From: Janthinobacterium silvisoli
Lineage (GTDB): Bacteria > Pseudomonadota > Gammaproteobacteria > Burkholderiales > Burkholderiaceae_D
DNA length: 64,000 nt
Assembly: GCF_014200725.1 (NCBI RefSeq)
Contig: NZ_JACHCL010000006.1
Location: 124,001 to 188,000 of the forward strand
Direction: 5' to 3'
In this document: positions 31,915-41,718 of the stretch, piece after piece
Layout: each line of letters opens with the position of its first letter
Numbering within the stretch: position 1 is the first letter of the stretch
Program-made: the position numbers and the translations under genes
Notes under the pieces: model-generated
The model's input: the letters and a program-made list of their open reading frames with translations, nothing else
The model's database searches: none
Told to the model about the DNA's origin: nothing

Positions 31915-32508
31915 ATGCCCATGAAAATGAAAAAACTTCAAGCCGAAGAAAAGCCCGTACGCCGTGCCGGACGCCCACGCCGCATCGCCCCCGCCCTGGA
32001 TAGCGGCACCATCCTGCAAGCCGCCCTGCCCCTGCTGGAAGAAAAAGGCGAAGCATTCTCCATGCGCGCGCTGGCGCACAGCCTGGGCGTGGACGCCATG
32101 GCCCTGTATCACTACTACGCGGGGAAAGAAGAATTATTACAGGCCCTGATGCTCCAGCGCTTCGCCGCGCTCAACCCGCAGCAACCGCCATTTACAGCGC
32201 GCCAGAAGGCGCCACGGCGCTTGCTGGCCTTGTGTGCGCTCTACCTGGAACTGATCAGCGCCACGCCGTATTTCGTGCGCCTGATGGCGCGCGGACTGGT
32301 CAGCCAGTCCAATATCGCCGAACGTTTTACGGCCTTGTTCGAGATGGCGCTGGAGGGACTCGCTCTGCCGAAAAAAAACCGGCTGCGTGGCCGGGATGCG
32401 ATCGTCGATTTCCTGCACGGTTATGCGCTGGCGGGGCGGCCCGCCAGCGAAACGGCATGGCATGCATCGGTGCAGTTGATACTGGCGGGGATGCAAATCA
32501 CACGCTGA
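31915..32508 (+). CDS. TetR-family transcriptional regulator
   Basis: 197 residues: a basic N-terminal stretch (MPMKMKKLQAEEKPVRRAGRPRRI), the HTH (GTILQAALPLLEEKGEAFSMRALAHSLGVDAMALYHYYAGKEELLQALM) and a short ligand domain of the TetR/TetR_C type. No Shine-Dalgarno precedes the first ATG, since the palindrome abuts it; initiation could be leaderless or at the second or third ATG within five codons. Likely represses itself and the divergent RibD-C gene. Confidence 0.85.
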   Translation: MPMKMKKLQAEEKPVRRAGRPRRIAPALDSGTILQAALPLLEEKGEAFSMRALAHSLGVDAMALYHYYAGKEELLQALMLQRFAALNPQQPPFTARQKAPRRLLALCALYLELISATPYFVRLMARGLVSQSNIAERFTALFEMALEGLALPKKNRLRGRDAIVDFLHGYALAGRPASETAWHASVQLILAGMQITR

Positions 32509-32511
32509 GCT

Positions 32512-33990
32512 TCATTGCGCTTGCAATACCTGCAGACGTTCGCTGGCATGGGGATTGCTACGACTGAGCGCCAGCGAGCGCGTGTAGTTGGCGATGGCGC
32601 CCGGCTTGTCGCCCGCCTGTTCGAGGATTTCAGCCAGGCTGTCGTACGCATTCCAGCTATCTGGGTGCAGGCTGGCGTTCAGGCGCAGGATGGCCAGGGC
32701 CTGCGGCAACTGCTGCTGGCTGCTCAATTTATAGCCCCAGATATTGAGCGCCTCTTCACCGGGCAAGGCCGCCGCATCGCGCGTCTTTAATTCTTCCCAC
32801 GCCTGCTTCGCCTGCCCGAAGCCGCGCTGCAATAGCACCTTACGCAAGGGCAGTACTTCCGGCGGCAAGCCGAAACCCGTCGACGGATGCATGGCCGGCA
32901 CATAGAAACCGGCGATGTCATCAATGAACAACTCGGGATTGACGCCCTGCAAATTGGTCAGCACCACCACCGACAGATCGTCGTCGGGATACACAAAAAA
33001 GGCCGAGCGCATGCCGCCGATGGGACCAGCCGCGCGGTGCCCGCTGCGCACCGTCACGGGCCAGCCCAGCGCCGAACCATTGAGCAAGTCATTCGGCCCC
33101 TGCGTCTTGCCGTTATTGAGCACATACGGACTCCACATCGCTTGCAGGCTGGCCTTGTCCTTCAACAGCGTGCCATTTTGCAGGGCGATCAGCCATTGCG
33201 CGATATCGCCGGCATTCGAGACAATCCCGGCAGCGGTACGAAAGTAGCCGGGAAAGGTGACGTAGGCGGTCGACAGGCGCGTGCCAGTGAGCCATTTGCC
33301 GCCCTCGTTATGCAAATACGTGTACGCGCCCGCCGAGTGGCGAATCACGTCGGAGGAATCGCCGAAGCGCGTATGCGTCAGACCGGCAGGCTTGAACTGG
33401 TGGTTTTCCACGAAATGCACGAAACTCTCGCCGCTGAGCTTTTCGATGATCTTGCCGATGAGGACATAACCGGTCTGGTTATAGCGGTAGCGCTCTCCCG
33501 GCGCGAACTCGAATGGCAGGGCCTTGACCCTGCTCCAGGACAGCGCCTCATTATCGCCGCCCAACAGGTTTTCCTGTTCGTCGATGATGTTGGGCAGGCC
33601 AGACGTGTGCGTCATCAACTGGCGTATGGTCAGCGCGCGCCAGGATGGCGGTAAGTCGTCCAGGTATAGCGAGATGGGATCGCTGAGCTTGAGCTTGCCC
33701 GCTTCCACCAGCTGCATCACGGCCACGCCCGTAAACGCCTTGGTGCAGGAATTGATCGAGAACATGCTCTCATTGGTGGCAGGCACGCCGTTTTCCACGT
33801 TGGCGATGCCAGCTGCGGCCAGCTCGACGACCTTGCCATGCTGGATCACAGCCACTTGCAGCGCAGGGATCTGCTGCTGCACCATCTTTTGCTTGAGGAA
33901 GGCCATCACGTCCTCGGACGTGCTTTGCACACCCTGCGCCCACACGGGAAAAGCCAGGCACAGGCCACTGATCAACGCCAGCACTTTCAT
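32512..33990 (-). CDS. Serine hydrolase, class C beta-lactamase family, with TPR-like C-terminal region
   Basis: 492 residues: signal peptide (MKVLALISGLCLAFPVWAQG), a penicillin-binding-type fold with SxxK motif SCTK (nucleophile Ser in SINSCTKAFTG), YxN motif YNQTGY, and HTSGLPN, then a C-terminal part from about 400 with TPR-like helices (ALAILRLNASLHPDSWNAYDSLAEILEQAGDKPGAI). It is probably a periplasmic esterase or peptidase; beta-lactamase activity is not implied. The start is set at the signal peptide; a GTG five codons earlier is possible. It converges with the TetR gene 3 bp away. Confidence 0.87.
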   Translation of the reverse strand: MKVLALISGLCLAFPVWAQGVQSTSEDVMAFLKQKMVQQQIPALQVAVIQHGKVVELAAAGIANVENGVPATNESMFSINSCTKAFTGVAVMQLVEAGKLKLSDPISLYLDDLPPSWRALTIRQLMTHTSGLPNIIDEQENLLGGDNEALSWSRVKALPFEFAPGERYRYNQTGYVLIGKIIEKLSGESFVHFVENHQFKPAGLTHTRFGDSSDVIRHSAGAYTYLHNEGGKWLTGTRLSTAYVTFPGYFRTAAGIVSNAGDIAQWLIALQNGTLLKDKASLQAMWSPYVLNNGKTQGPNDLLNGSALGWPVTVRSGHRAAGPIGGMRSAFFVYPDDDLSVVVLTNLQGVNPELFIDDIAGFYVPAMHPSTGFGLPPEVLPLRKVLLQRGFGQAKQAWEELKTRDAAALPGEEALNIWGYKLSSQQQLPQALAILRLNASLHPDSWNAYDSLAEILEQAGDKPGAIANYTRSLALSRSNPHASERLQVLQAQ

Positions 33991-34110
33991 TTTGCATCCG
34001 TTCACATAGGCGGGCGCCAGGTACAGGAAAGCGAACGTGAAACGCCACGGCAGTAACGTTACCGGATTACTGCACTTTATGAAACAACAATATTATTCTG
34101 CTCCCCATAC

Positions 34111-34138
34111 AAAACAGGCGCCCGCAGGACGCCTGTTT
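34111..34138 (-). terminator. Terminator at the end of the beta-oxidation operon
   Basis: Nine-bp stem AAACAGGCG/CGCCTGTTT with a 9-base loop and a T-run on the minus strand, 25 bp past the enoyl-CoA hydratase stop. Confidence 0.8.
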
Positions 34139-34162
34139 CATATGCAAGGACAAAGATCGTGT

Positions 34163-34942
34163 TTATGCAAACTTAGAAAAATCCGGCTTGCGCTTTTCAA
34201 AGAACGCGGTAAACGCTTCCTTCGCTTCCGGCGCGCCCAGCATGGCGCTGAACTGCTGATTTTCTTCGGCGATGGCAGCCTTTATCGGCGCTGTGCGGCT
34301 TTGCTTCATCAGGCGCTTGGTGGCGCGGATGGAGGCGGCTGGCAGGGCGACCAGCTTGGCGGCCTGGCCGCGGGCAAACGGGATCAGTTCTTCCAGCGGC
34401 AAGACCTTCGAGATCAAGCCCATTTGCAGCGCTTCCTGGGCCGGGAAGGATTCGCCCAGCATCAGTTTTTCAGCGGCGCGCGGGTGGCCGGCGATTTGCG
34501 CCAGCAGCAGGCTGGAGGCGAATTCCGGGCACAGGCCCAGTTGCGCGAACGGCATCGAGAACTTGGCGTTGTCGGCTGCGTAGATCAAATCACAGTGCAT
34601 CAGCAAGGTGGTGCCGATACCGATCGCCGGACCGGCTACCGCAGCCACTACCGGCTTGCTGCTGCCGTACAGGGCGCGCATGAACTGGAACACGGGGCGC
34701 TGCTCATCGAGCGATCCGTCTTTCGGGCGCGCCGTTTTCATGAAGTCATCGAGGTCATTGCCGGCCGTGAAAATCTCGGGTTTGCCCGTGATCAGAATGG
34801 CGCGTACGGCGTCATCGGTTTCAGCGGCCACCAGCGCATCGGCCAGGGTTTGGTACATCGCGCCCGTGATGGCGTTCTTGCGTTCCAAACGGTTGAATTC
34901 AAGCGTAAGGATGCCCTCGCTCTTGCTGCACAAAATATCCAT
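34163..34942 (-). CDS. Enoyl-CoA hydratase/isomerase
   Basis: 259 residues of the crotonase fold: LEFNRLERKNAITGAMYQTLADAL, EIFTAGNDLDDF oxyanion region, KPVVAAVAGPAIGIGTTLLMHCDLIYAADNAKFSMPFAQLGLCPEFASSLLL. The pattern with a Glu in CPEFASS fits hydratase activity on short or medium enoyl-CoA. It is the last gene of the operon, 72 bp after the thiolase and separated from it by a terminator-like hairpin, so it may be expressed at a lower level. Confidence 0.9.
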   Translation of the reverse strand: MDILCSKSEGILTLEFNRLERKNAITGAMYQTLADALVAAETDDAVRAILITGKPEIFTAGNDLDDFMKTARPKDGSLDEQRPVFQFMRALYGSSKPVVAAVAGPAIGIGTTLLMHCDLIYAADNAKFSMPFAQLGLCPEFASSLLLAQIAGHPRAAEKLMLGESFPAQEALQMGLISKVLPLEELIPFARGQAAKLVALPAASIRATKRLMKQSRTAPIKAAIAEENQQFSAMLGAPEAKEAFTAFFEKRKPDFSKFA

Positions 34943-34952
34943 ATCGTCTCCA

Positions 34953-34990
34953 AAAATAAAGGGCGCCGAGGAAGATCCTGAAGCGCCCTT
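34953..34990 (-). terminator. Hairpin with T-run between thiolase and enoyl-CoA hydratase genes
   Basis: Arms AAGGGCGC and GCGCCCTT with a 16-base loop, followed by TTTATTTTTG on the minus strand. It is in the middle of a same-strand gene group, so it would act as a partial terminator. Confidence 0.65.
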
Positions 34991-35014
34991 GGTTTTAATT
35001 TTTATCGTTGAACG

Positions 35015-36211
35015 TTATACGCGTTCGAAAATGCCTGCCGCGCCCATGCCTGCACCGACGCACATGGTGACCATGCCGTACTTTTGCTTGGTGCGCTGCA
35101 GCGCGTGGATCACGGTGGCGGCGCGGATGGCACCGGTCGCGCCCAGCGGATGGCCCAGCGCAATCGCGCCGCCCATCGGGTTCACTTTCGCCGGGTCCAG
35201 GCCCAGGTCGCCGATCACGGCCAGCGCTTGCGCGGCGAACGCTTCGTTTAGTTCGATCCAGTCCAGCTGGTCTTGCGTGATGCCGGCGGCGGCGCAAGCG
35301 GCAGGAATCGCGAACTTCGGACCGATGCCCATGATTTCAGGCGGCACGCCGCGCACCGCGAACGACGAGAATTTCGCCAGCGGGGTCAGGTTGTGCTCGC
35401 GCAGGATTTTTTCGCTGACGATCAAGAGCGCACCGGCGCCGTCCGACATTTGCGAGCTGTTCGCAGCCGTGACAGTACCTTTGGCGGCAAATACCGGTTT
35501 CAGCTTGCCCAGGGATTCCAGCGTCGAATCGGCGCGCGCGCCTTCGTCGGTATCGACGGTGCGGCGTTTTACGTCGACCTGGCCGGTCGCCAGGTTAGGC
35601 GTGCGGGTGATGATCTCGACGGGCGTGGTTTCCGCCTTGAAGAAACCGGCTTGCTGCGCAGCGATGGCGCGGCGGTGCGATTCAACCGAGAACGCGTCTT
35701 GCTGTTCGCGCGACACTTTCCATTGCTGCGCCACTTTTTCAGCGGTCAAGCCCATGCCGTAAGCCATGCCGATGTTTTCGTCGCTGAACATGTCCAGGTT
35801 CATCGATGGGTGGTGGCCCATCATCGGCACCATCGACATCGATTCGATACCGCCAGCGATCATCACGTCGGCTTCGCCCACGCGAATGCGGTCAGCCGCC
35901 ATGGCGATCGCGGTGATACCCGAAGCGCAGTAGCGGTTGACGGTCACGCCGCCCACGGTTTTTGGCAAGCCGGCCAGCAGCACCGAGTTACGGGCGATAT
36001 TGAAACCTTGTTCCGCTTCCGGGAACGAGCAGCCGATGATGGCGTCGGTGATCAGCGCCGGGTCCAGGCCAGGCGCTTGCGCCAATGCCGATTGCAGTAC
36101 GCGCACCAGCAGATCGTCCGGGCGGGTGTTCTTGAACATGCCGCGCGGCGCCTTGCCGATCGGCGTGCGGGTTGCGGAGACGATGTATGCGTCTTGAAGT
36201 TGTTTGCTCAT
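35015..36211 (-). CDS. Acetyl-CoA C-acyltransferase (thiolase)
   Basis: 398 residues. Catalytic C95 in NRYCASGITAI, GHPLGATGAIRA with the active His, and C-terminal CVGAGMGAAG with the second Cys. It cleaves 3-ketoacyl-CoA to acetyl-CoA and a shortened acyl-CoA, the last step of the cycle. The gene follows the FadB/J-like gene by 13 bp. Confidence 0.93.
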   Translation of the reverse strand: MSKQLQDAYIVSATRTPIGKAPRGMFKNTRPDDLLVRVLQSALAQAPGLDPALITDAIIGCSFPEAEQGFNIARNSVLLAGLPKTVGGVTVNRYCASGITAIAMAADRIRVGEADVMIAGGIESMSMVPMMGHHPSMNLDMFSDENIGMAYGMGLTAEKVAQQWKVSREQQDAFSVESHRRAIAAQQAGFFKAETTPVEIITRTPNLATGQVDVKRRTVDTDEGARADSTLESLGKLKPVFAAKGTVTAANSSQMSDGAGALLIVSEKILREHNLTPLAKFSSFAVRGVPPEIMGIGPKFAIPAACAAAGITQDQLDWIELNEAFAAQALAVIGDLGLDPAKVNPMGGAIALGHPLGATGAIRAATVIHALQRTKQKYGMVTMCVGAGMGAAGIFERV

Positions 36212-36224
36212 TATGTTCTTTCGA

Positions 36225-38624
36225 TTAGTTGCGCACTGGCTTGCCGGTTTGCATCATGCCCATGATGCGTTCCTGGGTTTTTGGATGGTTCAGCAATTCC
36301 AAAAAGGCCTTGCGTTCCATATCCAGCAACCACTGCTCGCTCACAAAACTGCCTTGGTCCACATCGCCGCCCGATACGATCTCGGCGATCATTTCGCCCA
36401 GTTTGAAATCGTGCGCGGAGATGAAGCCGCCGTCGCGCATATTGACCAGTTGCGCCTTGATCGTACCCCAGCCGTAACGGCCCGTAACCTGGATCAGCGA
36501 CGGCAGTTGCGGACGGAAGCCGGCATCGAACAGTGCTCGCGCTTCGACCTTGGCCACGTGCAGCAGCTCGTAGGCGTTGAACACGATCACGTCGTCTTCT
36601 TTCAGGTAGCCCATCTTCTTCGCTTCCAGCGCCGATTTCGACACGTTGGCGGTAGCTGCATTGGTGAAGCCGACTTTCAGGAATTGCAGAATGTCGTTGC
36701 CCTTGGCTTCCTTATAGGCGCGCTGCGCTGCTTCTTTCAAGCCGCCACCCGCAGGAATCAGGCCCACGCCCACTTCTACCAGGCCGATGTAGGATTCGAT
36801 CGAAGCCACGCGTTTCGATGCATGCAGCGCCAGCTCGCAGCCGCCGCCCAGCGCCAGGCCCGCCACTGCGGCGATCACCGGCACGTTCGCGTATTTCAGC
36901 GACATGAAGGTTTTTTGCAGTTCGGCGATGATAGGGTCAACCGCTTTCACGCCGCCTTGCATGAACGCTGGCAGGGCCGATTGCAAGTCTGCACCAGCCG
37001 AGAAGGCGCCGCCTTCGGCTGCATCGGCGTGCCAGATCACCAGGCCCTTGAAGTTCTTTTCAGCTTCGGCCAAGGCCAGTTTCAGGCCATTGATGACACC
37101 TTCGCCGATCACGTGCATCTTGGTCTTGAACGAGATGATCAGGACGTCGTCGCCCGTATGCCATACGCGCACGGAGTCGTCTTCGAATACGGTGGTGCCA
37201 GCGGTCTTGCCGTCGATGGCGCCGCTGCCCAGTACGGGTGCGCGGAATGGCTGGCGGTCGTAGACGGACAGGGTCGAGCGTGGCACGAAGCTGTTCGAAA
37301 TGGCCGAATAGGAACCTTCCGGCGTATGCACGCCGCCTTTTTCAGCGACTGGACCTTCGAAGACCCAGGCTGGCAACGGTGCATTGCAGAGAGCTTGGCC
37401 CGCATCGATATCTTCCTTGACCCAGTTCGCCACTTGCAGCCAGTTCGATGCCTGCCACGTTTCAAACGGGCCCACGTTCCAGCCGAAGCCCCAGCGCATG
37501 GCGAAGTCGATGTCGCGCGCATTGTCGGCCACGGTGTCGAGGTGAATCGCGATGTAATGGAAAGCGTCGCGGAAGATCGCCCACAGGAACTGGCCTTGTG
37601 GATTGGTCGATTCGCGCAGCGCCTTCATCTTCTTCACCGGATCCTTTTCTTTCAGGATGCGGGCGATGATGTCGGCAGCCTTGCCGCCGCCGGTCACGTA
37701 TTCGCCGGTGGCAAAATCGAGGCGCTGGATCTCCTTGCCGACTTTTTTGTAGAAGCCTGCGCCGCTCTTCTGGCCCAGCGTGCCTTTTTCTACCAAGGAG
37801 GCCAGCACGGCCGGGGTCTTGTAGACGCCGAAGAACGGGTCGTCCGCCAGGTTGTCCTGCATGGTCTTGATCACATGGCCCATGGTGTCCAGGCCAACCA
37901 CGTCTGCAGTGCGGAAAGTGCCGGACTTGGCGCGGCCCAGCTTGGCGCCGGTCAGGTCATCGACCACGTCTACCGACAGGCCGAATTTTTCCGCTTCATG
38001 CATCGTCGCCAGCATGCCGAAGATGCCGACGCGGTTGGCGATGAAGTTAGGCGTATCCTTGGCGCGCACGACGCCCTTGCCCAGGGTGGTGGTCAAAAAG
38101 GCTTCGAGCTGGTCGAGGATTTCCGGCTTGGTCGAGGTGGTCGGGATCAATTCCACCAGGTGCATATAGCGTGGTGGATTAAAGAAGTGCACGCCGCAGA
38201 AATGCGCTTTCAGGGTGGCGTCAAAGCCGTCAGCCAGCTTGTTGATCGACAGGCCCGAGGTGTTCGAAGCGAAGATCGCGTTCGGTGCGATATGCGGTGC
38301 GACCTTTTGGTACAGGTCGTGTTTCCAGTCCATGCGCTCGGCGATGGCTTCGATGATCAGGTCGCAACCGGCCAGCAGGTCCAGGTTGTCTTCGTAGTTG
38401 GCGACCTGGATCAGCGATGCATCATCCTTGTTGCCCAGCGGCGCAGGCGACAGCTTTTTCAGGTTCTCGATGGCGCGCAGCACGATGCCATTCTTCGGCC
38501 CCTCCTTGGCTGGCAGGTCGAACAGCACGACCGGCACTTTCGCGTTGATGCAATGGGCCGCGATTTGCGCGCCCATCACGCCGGCGCCGAGGACGGCTAC
38601 TTTTTTAACGATGAAATTGGTCAT
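36225..38624 (-). CDS. 3-hydroxyacyl-CoA dehydrogenase/enoyl-CoA hydratase fusion (FadN/FadB-like)
   Basis: 799 residues with dehydrogenase domain first: NAD-binding VAVLGAGVMGAQIAAHCINAKVPVVLFDL at 8-36, catalytic region HFFNPPRYMHLVELIPT, and FIANRVGIFG. A crotonase domain follows at about 500-700 (KGLVIWHADAAEGGAFSAGADL, VIAAVAGLALGGGCELALHASKR). This order is opposite to E. coli FadB and matches FadN-type proteins. It performs hydration and NAD-dependent oxidation. The gene starts 14 bp after the acyl-CoA dehydrogenase gene. Confidence 0.92.
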   Translation of the reverse strand: MTNFIVKKVAVLGAGVMGAQIAAHCINAKVPVVLFDLPAKEGPKNGIVLRAIENLKKLSPAPLGNKDDASLIQVANYEDNLDLLAGCDLIIEAIAERMDWKHDLYQKVAPHIAPNAIFASNTSGLSINKLADGFDATLKAHFCGVHFFNPPRYMHLVELIPTTSTKPEILDQLEAFLTTTLGKGVVRAKDTPNFIANRVGIFGMLATMHEAEKFGLSVDVVDDLTGAKLGRAKSGTFRTADVVGLDTMGHVIKTMQDNLADDPFFGVYKTPAVLASLVEKGTLGQKSGAGFYKKVGKEIQRLDFATGEYVTGGGKAADIIARILKEKDPVKKMKALRESTNPQGQFLWAIFRDAFHYIAIHLDTVADNARDIDFAMRWGFGWNVGPFETWQASNWLQVANWVKEDIDAGQALCNAPLPAWVFEGPVAEKGGVHTPEGSYSAISNSFVPRSTLSVYDRQPFRAPVLGSGAIDGKTAGTTVFEDDSVRVWHTGDDVLIISFKTKMHVIGEGVINGLKLALAEAEKNFKGLVIWHADAAEGGAFSAGADLQSALPAFMQGGVKAVDPIIAELQKTFMSLKYANVPVIAAVAGLALGGGCELALHASKRVASIESYIGLVEVGVGLIPAGGGLKEAAQRAYKEAKGNDILQFLKVGFTNAATANVSKSALEAKKMGYLKEDDVIVFNAYELLHVAKVEARALFDAGFRPQLPSLIQVTGRYGWGTIKAQLVNMRDGGFISAHDFKLGEMIAEIVSGGDVDQGSFVSEQWLLDMERKAFLELLNHPKTQERIMGMMQTGKPVRN

Positions 38625-38638
38625 ATTTTCCTCAAGTC

Positions 38639-40429
38639 TTAGAACAGGTCTGCGTCGAGTGCCATCAGGTTGGCCGAACCGGAACGCGCCTGACGGATCA
38701 GGGTTGCCGTCTCAGGTTGCAGGCGGGCGAAATAGAAACGTGCGGTAGCCAGTTTGGCGGTGTAGAACTTGTCGCCGCTGGATTCTTTTTCGAGGGCGAT
38801 CTTGGCCATCTGTGCGAACAGGTAGCTGTAGATCATGTGACCGACGACGCGCAGGTAAGGCACGCAGGCCGCGCCCACTTCGTCCGGATTCTGGAATGCC
38901 TTCATGCCGATTTCCATGGTCAGCTTGGTGACTTTGTCGCCCAGGTCGCCCAATGGGGTGACGAATTCGCTCATCGCTTCATCGGTGCCATTGTCTTCGA
39001 CGAAGGCCTTGATCTTTTCACCGAACTTGCGCAGCTTGGCGCCGTTATCGCCGAGGATTTTGCGGCCCAGCAGGTCCAGCGACTGGATGGTGTTGGTGCC
39101 TTCGTAAATCATGTTGATGCGCGCGTCGCGCACATATTGTTCCATGCCCCACTCGGCGATGTAGCCGTGGCCGCCGAACACTTGCATCGCGTCCGAGGTG
39201 GCGATCCAGGCGTTGTCGGTGATGAAGGCCTTGATGACTGGGGTCAGCAGCGCCACCTCATCGGCGGCTTCCTTGCGCACGTCGGCGTCAGGGTGGTGCA
39301 GTTCGCGGTCGATCTGCAGCGCCACGTAGGAAGTGAAAGCGCGCGCGCCTTCGGCGTAGGCTTTGCCGGTCAACAGCATGCGGCGCACGTCAGGGTGGAC
39401 GATGATGCGGTCGGCTGGCAGTTCAGGATTCTTGATGCCGGACAGCGAGCGCATTTGCGTGCGGTCCTTGGCGTAGATCAGCGCGTTCTGGTAAGCGATT
39501 TCGGTCAGGCCCAGCGACTGCATACCCACACCCAGGCGGGCTGCGTTCATGAACACGAACATGGCGTTCAAGCCCTTGTTCGGCTGGCCGATGATCCAGC
39601 CCTTCGCGCCGTCCAGGTTCATCTGGCAGGTCGAGTTACCGTGGATGCCCATCTTTTCTTCGATGGCGCCGCAGGTGATCGGGTTGCGCGCACCAACGGA
39701 ACCGTCTGCGTTTGGCAGGAATTTCGGCACCAGGAACAGCGAAATGCCTTTCGAGCCTTCCGGTGCGTCTGGCACGCGGGCCAGCACCAAGTGCAGGATG
39801 TTTTCCGACATATCGTGCTCGCCGGCCGAGATGAAAATCTTGTTGCCGGTGATGGTCCAGGAACCGTCCGCCTCAGGCAGCGCTTTCGAGCGCAGCAGGC
39901 CCAGGTCGGTGCCGCAATGCGGTTCGGTCAGGCACATGGTGCCGGTCCATTCGCCCGATACCAGTTTCGGCAGATAGGTCGATTTCTGTTCTGGCGTGCC
40001 GTGCTCTTTCAGGCACTCGTAAGCGCCGTGCGACAGGCCAGGGTACATGGACCAGGCCTGGTTCGACGAGTTCAGCATTTCATAGAACGAGTTGTTCAGT
40101 ACCACTGGCAAGCCCTGGCCGCCGTATTCGGTATCGCAAGCCAATGCCGCCCAGCCGCCTTCGACGTACTGTTTGTAGGCTTCTTTAAAACCTTTAGGCG
40201 TGGTCACGGTTTTCGTGACAGGATCATGGTGGCAGCCTTCGCGGTCGCCGGAGTGATTCAGCGGGAACAATACTTCGGAAGTGAATTTGCCGCCCTCTTC
40301 CAGCACCTGGTTGATGATGTCGGCGTCGACGTCACCGTAATGCGGCATTTGCTTCAATTCTTCTTCCACTTGCAGGAATTCATGCAGGACGAATTGCATA
40401 TCCCGGATTGGCGCGACGTATTGACCCAT
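38639..40429 (-). CDS. Acyl-CoA dehydrogenase with C-terminal extension
   Basis: 596 residues: an N-terminal helical domain with MGQYVAPIRDMQFVLHEFLQVEEEL, FAD motifs MCLTEPHCGTDLGLLRSKA and WTITGNKIFISAGEHDM, QVFGGHGYIAEWGMEQYVRDARINMIYEGTNTIQSLDLLGRK, and a C-terminal domain of the DmdC-like type. It introduces the 2,3 double bond into acyl-CoA. The gene is 62 bp after the TetR gene and is the first enzyme gene of the operon. The start follows AGGAGAAA. Confidence 0.93.
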   Translation of the reverse strand: MGQYVAPIRDMQFVLHEFLQVEEELKQMPHYGDVDADIINQVLEEGGKFTSEVLFPLNHSGDREGCHHDPVTKTVTTPKGFKEAYKQYVEGGWAALACDTEYGGQGLPVVLNNSFYEMLNSSNQAWSMYPGLSHGAYECLKEHGTPEQKSTYLPKLVSGEWTGTMCLTEPHCGTDLGLLRSKALPEADGSWTITGNKIFISAGEHDMSENILHLVLARVPDAPEGSKGISLFLVPKFLPNADGSVGARNPITCGAIEEKMGIHGNSTCQMNLDGAKGWIIGQPNKGLNAMFVFMNAARLGVGMQSLGLTEIAYQNALIYAKDRTQMRSLSGIKNPELPADRIIVHPDVRRMLLTGKAYAEGARAFTSYVALQIDRELHHPDADVRKEAADEVALLTPVIKAFITDNAWIATSDAMQVFGGHGYIAEWGMEQYVRDARINMIYEGTNTIQSLDLLGRKILGDNGAKLRKFGEKIKAFVEDNGTDEAMSEFVTPLGDLGDKVTKLTMEIGMKAFQNPDEVGAACVPYLRVVGHMIYSYLFAQMAKIALEKESSGDKFYTAKLATARFYFARLQPETATLIRQARSGSANLMALDADLF

Positions 40430-40491
40430 AATTTTCTCCTGAAGACGTTTAGCTAAAGTGTTGTACTTGTGAACTGCTTGTTCTGTTGCTG

Positions 40492-41100
40492 CTATTCTTG
40501 ACTGACGGCTGCCGGATTCTGGTAAGAATCGAGCAGGCGGACAAAGCCCGCTTGCGCCCGTTCTATGCTGCCTGGCACGCGCAGGAAACGCGCATCGTGG
40601 TGCAGCGCCAGGATCAGACCATACATTTCATAGACCAATTGCGGCGCATCGGTGCCGGGTTTCAAATCACCCGTGGTGATCGATTGCTGTACGCAGCGCA
40701 GCAAGGCGCCTTGCCAGGCTTGCACCATGGCCACCAGTGCTTCGCGGATCGGGCCCGGACGGTCGTCATACTCGACGGCGCCGCTGATATAGATGCAGCC
40801 GGAAGCGATTTCCACGCTGACCCGCTTGACCCAGCGCGCAAACATCGATTGCAGGCGCTGGATACCGCGTGGTTCTTTCATGCTGGGGAAAAAGACTTCT
40901 TGCTCGAAACGGTGGTGATAAAGCTTCAACACCTCCATCTGCAAGTCTTCGCGCGAGCCGAAGTGGGCAAACACGCCCGACTTGCTCATGTTCATTTTGT
41001 CTGCGAGCAGCCCGATGGTCAGGCCTTCCAGGCCGTCGCGGCTGGACAGGTCCAGTGCCACGTCGAGGATGGCTGCACGGGTCAGTTCGCCTTTGCGCAT
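40492..41100 (-). CDS. TetR-family regulator of the beta-oxidation operon
   Basis: 202 residues: HTH (RAAILDVALDLSSRDGLEGLTIGLLADKMNMSKSGVFAHFGSREDLQMEVL) and a TetR_C domain that probably binds acyl-CoA. It is the promoter-proximal gene of the fatty acid group. The ATG of MRKGEL has only a weak ribosome site; a TTG ten codons earlier is possible. Repression relieved by long-chain acyl-CoA is the usual mode for such regulators (family knowledge). Confidence 0.85.
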   Translation of the reverse strand: MRKGELTRAAILDVALDLSSRDGLEGLTIGLLADKMNMSKSGVFAHFGSREDLQMEVLKLYHHRFEQEVFFPSMKEPRGIQRLQSMFARWVKRVSVEIASGCIYISGAVEYDDRPGPIREALVAMVQAWQGALLRCVQQSITTGDLKPGTDAPQLVYEMYGLILALHHDARFLRVPGSIERAQAGFVRLLDSYQNPAAVSQE

Positions 41101-41328
41101 GAATTTGACTGAGGTATTCAAAAGTACCGTTCCATGTTGATGTTGCCGATCTGGCGGAACTTGCATGGAGAGCAAAAAAAAGCACGCCATGAAAAAATCC
41201 GAACGCTCGTACTATTATCCAGTACAACATAAAAGTCAAACGGGAACTTTAGAGTCGCTCTTCTATTGGTGCGGCGCAGCATTGCGGGCAGGTGTATTCC
41301 TGCCCCACAACACCAAGTCATGGCGGCC

Positions 41329-41718
41329 TCAGGAGAGGTCGCCCGCCTTGCTCAGTTGACGGCGGTCGCGCTTGGTCGGCCGCCCTTTGATGGTCTCGCC
41401 CGGTTCACGGAAGAGCTTTCTATCTTCAGCCACCTGCTCGCGGCGGGCGATGCTGGCCGGCGTTTCTGCATACAGCAAGCGGGCAACTGGTGCGGCGCCG
41501 CGTTTGTCGGACAAGCCCAGCACGGCCACTTCCCAGGTCTCTGCGCCATTGTCGATGGATAATTCATCGCCCACCTTCAAGCCGCGCGCCGGCTTGACCC
41601 GCTCGCCACCCACTTTCACCTTGCCGTTATCGACGGCGTCGCTGGCCAGGGTGCGCGTCTTGAAGAAACGCGCCGCCCACAACCATTTATCGATACGGAG
41701 ATTACTCATTTCACTCAT
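41329..41718 (-). CDS. hslR: Heat shock protein 15 homologue, S4 RNA-binding protein
   Basis: 129 residues: S4 domain RIDKWLWAARFFKTRTLASDAVDNGKVKVGGERVKPARGLKVGDEL and a basic C-terminal tail (RPTKRDRRQLSKAGDL). Hsp15 binds stalled 50S subunits that carry nascent chains and helps recycle them. Its ATG overlaps the clsB stop by four bases (ATGA). Confidence 0.92.
   Translation of the reverse strand: MSEMSNLRIDKWLWAARFFKTRTLASDAVDNGKVKVGGERVKPARGLKVGDELSIDNGAETWEVAVLGLSDKRGAAPVARLLYAETPASIARREQVAEDRKLFREPGETIKGRPTKRDRRQLSKAGDLS

Noticed and set aside
36204..38642. 812-codon open frame antisense to the FadN-like gene
   Set aside because: The minus-strand product has full domain structure; the plus product is a compositional shadow.
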